In this document: positions 60,461 through 64,000 of the stretch, one piece after another
Position numbering within the stretch: position 1 is the first letter of the stretch
How the letters are laid out: each line of letters starts with the position of its first letter
Assembly (NCBI GenBank): GCA_900554545.1
Contig: USHW01000005.1
Span: 15,370-79,369 of the forward strand
Reading direction: 5' to 3'
Length of the DNA: 64,000 nucleotides
From: an uncultured Prevotella sp.
Lineage (GTDB): Bacteria; Bacteroidota; Bacteroidia; Bacteroidales; Bacteroidaceae
Translations under genes and position numbers: made by a program
The notes under the pieces: generated by a model
Told to the model about the DNA's origin: nothing
Databases searched by the model: none
What the model saw: the letters and a program-made list of their open reading frames with translations, nothing else

Positions 60461-61264
60461 ATGATAAGAACACTTTACGCACTGCTATCAGTCATGGCTT
60501 TTGCGTCATGCGCAAGCACATACAACATAGAAGGCTCGTCAAACGTCCCCACGCTCGACGGCAGGATGCTGTACCTGAAAGCATACGACGGCACAGACCT
60601 GAAGGACATCGACTCGTGCGACATCGTACACGGACAGTTCCACTTCACGGGCACGCTCGACTCCACACGGCTTGCCACATTGTTCATGGACGACGAGGGA
60701 CTGATGCCGGTAGTGCTCGAGAAAGGCGAGATATCAATCAAAATAGACAATACACAACAGAAGGTAAGCGGCACCCCCCTGAACGAAAAACTGTTCGTTT
60801 TCATAGAGAAATACAAGCAGCTTGAGAACGAGGTGAACGAACTCGGCCACCTGCAAAGCCAGGCGATAATGGACGGGAAAGACCTTAACGAGGTGAACAT
60901 GCAGCTGGCCGAGAAGGCAAGTAAAATAGCAGAGCGCGAAGACAAGCTGGTAACGTCGTTCATAGTCGAGAACTTCGACAACGTGCTCGGCCCCGGAGTG
61001 TTCTTCATGATGACGGCAAACCACCGCTACCCGGAGCTGTCACCATGGATTGAAGACATCATGAGCAAGGCCACTGACAAGTTCAAGAACGACCCATACG
61101 TAAGCGACTACTACCGCAAGGCACAGCAGAACCAGGCCATAATGAACGGTACGGCCATTCCGGGTGACATCAACACACAGCCGGAAGACGTGCCGACACC
61201 CAACGAACTGGCCGCACCCGGCGTTACGGGCAGCGACTCGATTGCCGCAACTACGGGCGAATGA
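60461..61264 (+). CDS. DUF4369-type lipoprotein
   Basis: 267 residues from the ATG at 60461 (MIRTLYALLSVMAFASCAST), lipobox FASC. The N-terminal domain has the DUF4369 pattern: YNIEGSSNVPTLDGRMLYLK, DLKDIDSCDIVHGQFHFTGT, ATLFMDDEGLMPVVLEKGEI. A helical segment follows (ENEVNELGHLQSQAIMDGKD), then a Pro/Thr/Ser-rich tail. DUF4369 often sits in front of thioredoxin-like domains in Bacteroidetes, but no thioredoxin CxxC is present here. Probably membrane-anchored in the periplasm. Followed by pyrC after 36 bp, likely one transcript. Confidence 0.82.
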   Translation: MIRTLYALLSVMAFASCASTYNIEGSSNVPTLDGRMLYLKAYDGTDLKDIDSCDIVHGQFHFTGTLDSTRLATLFMDDEGLMPVVLEKGEISIKIDNTQQKVSGTPLNEKLFVFIEKYKQLENEVNELGHLQSQAIMDGKDLNEVNMQLAEKASKIAEREDKLVTSFIVENFDNVLGPGVFFMMTANHRYPELSPWIEDIMSKATDKFKNDPYVSDYYRKAQQNQAIMNGTAIPGDINTQPEDVPTPNELAAPGVTGSDSIAATTGE

Positions 61265-61300
61265 CACCTTGGCCGCACACCGCAGGCATACACATTTATT

Positions 61301-62632
61301 ATGACAATACTGATAAAAGACGCTACAATAGTAAACGAAGGAAAAGCGTTCAAAGGTTCAATCGTAATCGAGAACGATTGCATCACTGACATATCCGAAG
61401 GCATTGCACCCCGTGGCACATTCGACGAGACCGTCGATGCCACGGGGTGTTTCGTCCTTCCGGGCGTAATCGACGACCACGTACACTTCCGCGAGCCGGG
61501 ACTCACAGCCAAAGCCGACATCAAAAGCGAGAGCCGCGCTGCCGCATTCGGCGGCGTCACTACGTACTTTGACATGCCGAACACCGTTCCGCAGACAACA
61601 ACGCTCGTCGCGCTCGAGGTGAAACGCGCCATAGCGGCACGCGACAGCCACGTGAACTACTCCTTTTTCTTCGGCGCCACCAACACCAACGCCGACCTTT
61701 TCAGCCGTCTCGACATACACCGCACACCCGGAATAAAGCTCTTCATGGGTTCATCAACAGGCAACATGCTTGTTGACAAGGAAGCCGCGCTCGACCAGAT
61801 ATTCGCCACCGCGCCCGTTCCCGTTATGGCACACTGCGAAGACACGGGGCTAATCAACGCAAACATGGCGAAAGCCAAGGCACTGTACGGTGACGACCCG
61901 GACGTCATACACCATCCCGAAATACGCAGCGAGGAGGCTTGCTACAAGTCGACCGAACTGGCTGTAAGGCTCGCCAAGAAGCATAATGCGCGGCTGCATG
62001 TGGCACATGTAACGACGGCCCGTGAACTTTCGCTCTTTGAACCGTGGACTGACACCATGCCCGACATCACCGCCGAGGCCGTCATAGCCCACCTGATGTT
62101 CTCCGACGAGGACTATCCTAAGCTCGGAACGCTTATCAAATGCAACCCCGCAATAAAGACTTCGGCCGACCGTGAGGCACTACGCAAGGCGCTGACTGAC
62201 GGCCGGATAGCCGTTGTCGGGACCGACCACGCGCCACACCAGCCGGCCGACAAGCAGGGCGGATGCGCCAAGGCGGCGTCAGGAATGCCGATGTTGCAGT
62301 TCTCGCTCGTGGCAATGCTCGGGCTTGTTGACAGCGGCGTGCTGCCAATCGAGCGCGTAGCGGAGCTTATGTGCCACCGTCCGGCCATGCTGTTCGACGT
62401 CCGCCGACGCGGTTTCATACGCAAAGGCTACAAGGCCGACCTTGCTATTGTGCGGCCTGACAGCCCTTGGACGGTGACGGAAGACTGCATACAGAGCAAA
62501 TGCGGATGGAGTCCGATGACGGGACACACGTTCAACTGGCGTGTGGAACACACCTTCTGCAACGGCATCCACATACTTGACAATGGACGTTTCGACACTT
62601 CGTGCCGAGGCGAAGAAGTACTTTTCAGATAA
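61301..62632 (+). CDS. pyrC: Dihydroorotase
   Basis: 443 residues. The metal-binding HVH is at 60-62 (GVIDDHVHFREPGLTAKADI). Further signatures are GGVTTYFDMPNTVPQTTTLV, IKLFMGSSTGNMLVDK, HCEDTGLINANMAKAK, LHVAHVTTARELSLF, IKCNPAIKTSADREAL and VVGTDHAPHQPADKQGG. This is the multifunctional-complex type (class I) dihydroorotase. It cyclises carbamoyl-aspartate to dihydroorotate in pyrimidine synthesis. It lies between a lipoprotein gene and a metallophosphoesterase gene, 12 bp upstream of the latter. Confidence 0.93.
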   Translation: MTILIKDATIVNEGKAFKGSIVIENDCITDISEGIAPRGTFDETVDATGCFVLPGVIDDHVHFREPGLTAKADIKSESRAAAFGGVTTYFDMPNTVPQTTTLVALEVKRAIAARDSHVNYSFFFGATNTNADLFSRLDIHRTPGIKLFMGSSTGNMLVDKEAALDQIFATAPVPVMAHCEDTGLINANMAKAKALYGDDPDVIHHPEIRSEEACYKSTELAVRLAKKHNARLHVAHVTTARELSLFEPWTDTMPDITAEAVIAHLMFSDEDYPKLGTLIKCNPAIKTSADREALRKALTDGRIAVVGTDHAPHQPADKQGGCAKAASGMPMLQFSLVAMLGLVDSGVLPIERVAELMCHRPAMLFDVRRRGFIRKGYKADLAIVRPDSPWTVTEDCIQSKCGWSPMTGHTFNWRVEHTFCNGIHILDNGRFDTSCRGEEVLFR

Positions 62633-62644
62633 CAATGCACCCTT

Positions 62645-63814
62645 ATGATTGCCAAATTTTTCATCTATCTAATAATATTCATAACCCTTCCCGACTTATA
62701 TCTTGAGCGCCGCTTCCTGCGAAAGCGCACACGCTACCTGTGGTGGCAACGCGTGTTGTGGTGGATTCCGGGGGCGTTCATGTTCTTTTACACCATCTTC
62801 CTTGCCACAAGGCGCAACTTCGCGCCCGACAACCAGTTCCTGCTCCACCTGTACCTGCTGCTCTTCGGCATCATGATAGTGCCCAAGTTCCTGTTTTCCC
62901 TGTGCTCGTTCCTCGGCTGGGCGCACTGCAAGTACCACCACACGCACAACAACTGGGGCAACCTTGTGGGGCTTCTGCTGGGCTTGGGGGCTGTAGTAGC
63001 TGTGGCGTATGGCGGCACATGGGGCTTCCGCAAACTTGAAGTAAGATACGAGACTTTCAGCTCCGCCGACCTGCCAAAGGCTTTCGACGGCTACAAAATA
63101 GTGCATTTCAGCGACGCCCACATGGGCACTTACGGCAGCAGCTACGCCGACATACCGGAGAAAGCGGTACGCCTAATCAACGAACAGAAGGCCGACATGG
63201 TGGTGTTTACGGGCGACCTGCAGAACATGGAGCCGAAAGAGCTTTACCCGTTCATGGAAACATTAGGGCGCATAAAGGCGAAGGACGGCGTGTTCTCCGT
63301 GCTCGGCAACCATGACTATTCAATGTACATCGACGCGGAAAGCGCAACCAAGGTGGCAAACGAGCGCGAACTCATCAGCCTTGAACGGCAGCTTGGCTGG
63401 GATTTGCTGATGAACGAGCACCGCGTAATACGGCGAGGGGCCGACTCTATTGTAGTAGCCGGAATGGAAAACGACGGCGGACGCCGTTTCCCAAAGAAAG
63501 GAGACATAGGCAAGACGCTTGCCGGAGTGCAGCCCGGAGCATTCACGCTGATGCTTGAACACGATCCTTCGTCATGGCGTAAAACCATACTTCCCAAGAG
63601 CGGAGCACAGCTTACGCTGAGCGGACACACCCATGCCGGGCAGCTAAAGATATTCGGCTGGTCGCCGGCGGCAATCAACTACACGGAATGGGGCGGCATG
63701 TACCATGAAGGCAAGCGCGCCATCAACGTGTCATACGGCATGGGCGGCTTCATACCTTTCCGCCTTGGGGCAAGCAATGAAATCGTAGTGATAACCCTGC
63801 ACAGCACCAAATAG
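62645..63814 (+). CDS. Membrane-anchored metallophosphoesterase
   Basis: 389 residues. The N-terminal third holds about four membrane helices (IAKFFIYLIIFITLPDLYLE, VLWWIPGAFMFFYTIFLATR, LYLLLFGIMIVPKFLFSLCS, GLLLGLGAVVAVAYGGTWGF). The catalytic domain follows with all metallophosphoesterase blocks: VHFSDAHMG near 155, VVFTGDLQNMEP, VLGNHDYSMY and SGHTHAGQLKIFG. It is the YkuE-like class whose members dephosphorylate lipid-linked substrates; the natural substrate is not known. Transcribed with pyrC. Confidence 0.93.
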   Translation: MIAKFFIYLIIFITLPDLYLERRFLRKRTRYLWWQRVLWWIPGAFMFFYTIFLATRRNFAPDNQFLLHLYLLLFGIMIVPKFLFSLCSFLGWAHCKYHHTHNNWGNLVGLLLGLGAVVAVAYGGTWGFRKLEVRYETFSSADLPKAFDGYKIVHFSDAHMGTYGSSYADIPEKAVRLINEQKADMVVFTGDLQNMEPKELYPFMETLGRIKAKDGVFSVLGNHDYSMYIDAESATKVANERELISLERQLGWDLLMNEHRVIRRGADSIVVAGMENDGGRRFPKKGDIGKTLAGVQPGAFTLMLEHDPSSWRKTILPKSGAQLTLSGHTHAGQLKIFGWSPAAINYTEWGGMYHEGKRAINVSYGMGGFIPFRLGASNEIVVITLHSTK

Positions 63815-63857
63815 GACAGGCAAGAGTCTAACCGAATAACCGCCTGATAATCAGGAG

Positions 63858-63948
63858 GTTTGTAAAAGGCCGTCTTTTGCAATGCAAAAGACGGCCTTTT
63901 AGCGTGCAATTTACGGCCTTTCGGAGCACAAAAGGCCACCTTTCAGGT
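63858..63948. repeat. 22-bp-unit GGCC repeat element, copy 8
   Basis: The cleanest copy: AAAAGGCCGTCTTTT, gcaatgc, AAAAGACGGCCTTTT, then TTTACGGCCTTTCGG and AAAAGGCCACCTTTC, with a 22-bp step between neighbours. Neighbouring units alternate between the motif and its complement, so pairs fold into hairpins. It lies downstream of the metallophosphoesterase gene; 63949-64000 shows nothing. Confidence 0.7.
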
Positions 63949-64000
63949 TCATCCGCAAATCTGTTGGATGGTTTTTATTCTATTTTCAGTAAATAATCGT

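Overview
The window looks like the chromosome of a Bacteroidales bacterium, most probably Prevotella in the broad sense. The evidence is Bacteroidetes promoters (TTTG about 20 bp before TAnnTTTG), almost no Shine-Dalgarno sequences, DUF4252, DUF4301 and DUF4837 proteins, a type IX secretion tail, a Wzx/Wzy capsule locus with WbsX, and a type VI-B CRISPR system whose repeat closely resembles the Prevotella buccae type. Family names rest on motif reading; no database search was run.

Layout. 1-9.9 kb holds a DUF4301 protein (cut by the window edge), a RelA-like (p)ppGpp synthetase with a degenerate HD domain, a TetR regulator, the malic enzyme/phosphotransacetylase fusion MaeB, and an envelope-signalling island of three DUF4252 proteins around an ECF sigma factor and a probable anti-sigma factor. 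10.0-13.4 kb is the accessory highlight: a short Cas13b of 1000 residues with two HEPN motifs, followed 14 bp later on the same strand by five identical 36-bp repeats and four 30-bp spacers. No cas1, cas2, csx27 or csx28 is present in the window. 13.6-16.8 kb carries tRNA-His and the cluster of sigma-54 activator, LptE, TPR protein and SecG. 16.9-21.2 kb is a block of exported or membrane proteins, including one frameshifted gene and an operon whose promoter spacer contains an 11-base C tract (candidate phase variation).

22-28 kb is housekeeping (SWIM protein, flippase-like protein, PdxA, DUF4837 lipoprotein, RlmN). 28.2-29.6 kb encodes a FimB/Mfa2-like lipoprotein. 29.9-42.8 kb is a complete capsule/exopolysaccharide locus on the minus strand: initiating sugar transferase, SLBB export protein, Wzz, Wzx, Wzy, a decayed glycosyltransferase, then GT4, acyltransferase, WbsX and two more glycosyltransferases. 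Its serotype-specific middle is visibly AT-richer than its surroundings. 43-51.6 kb carries asnA-dnaX, a lipocalin-like lipoprotein with a Wzi protein, a secreted flavodoxin with a T9SS tail, a RibD-like reductase and an exported unknown. 51.7-58.6 kb is a histidine-utilisation operon (ftcD, hutU, hutH, hutI) that turns histidine into glutamate and a one-carbon folate. 59.5-63.8 kb carries a FtsB/DivIC protein, a membrane protein, a DUF4369 lipoprotein, dihydroorotase and a metallophosphoesterase.

Intergenic DNA is unusually structured. Eight copies of a family built from about 22-bp units (AAAAGGCCGTCTTTT and its complement), four copies of a GTTAAAG/CTTTAAC hairpin family, and several long hairpins between convergent genes are present. 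The observations most worth following are the compact leaderless Cas13b locus, the slippery promoter, the 22-bp repeat family, and the hairpin that abuts the ECF sigma start codon.
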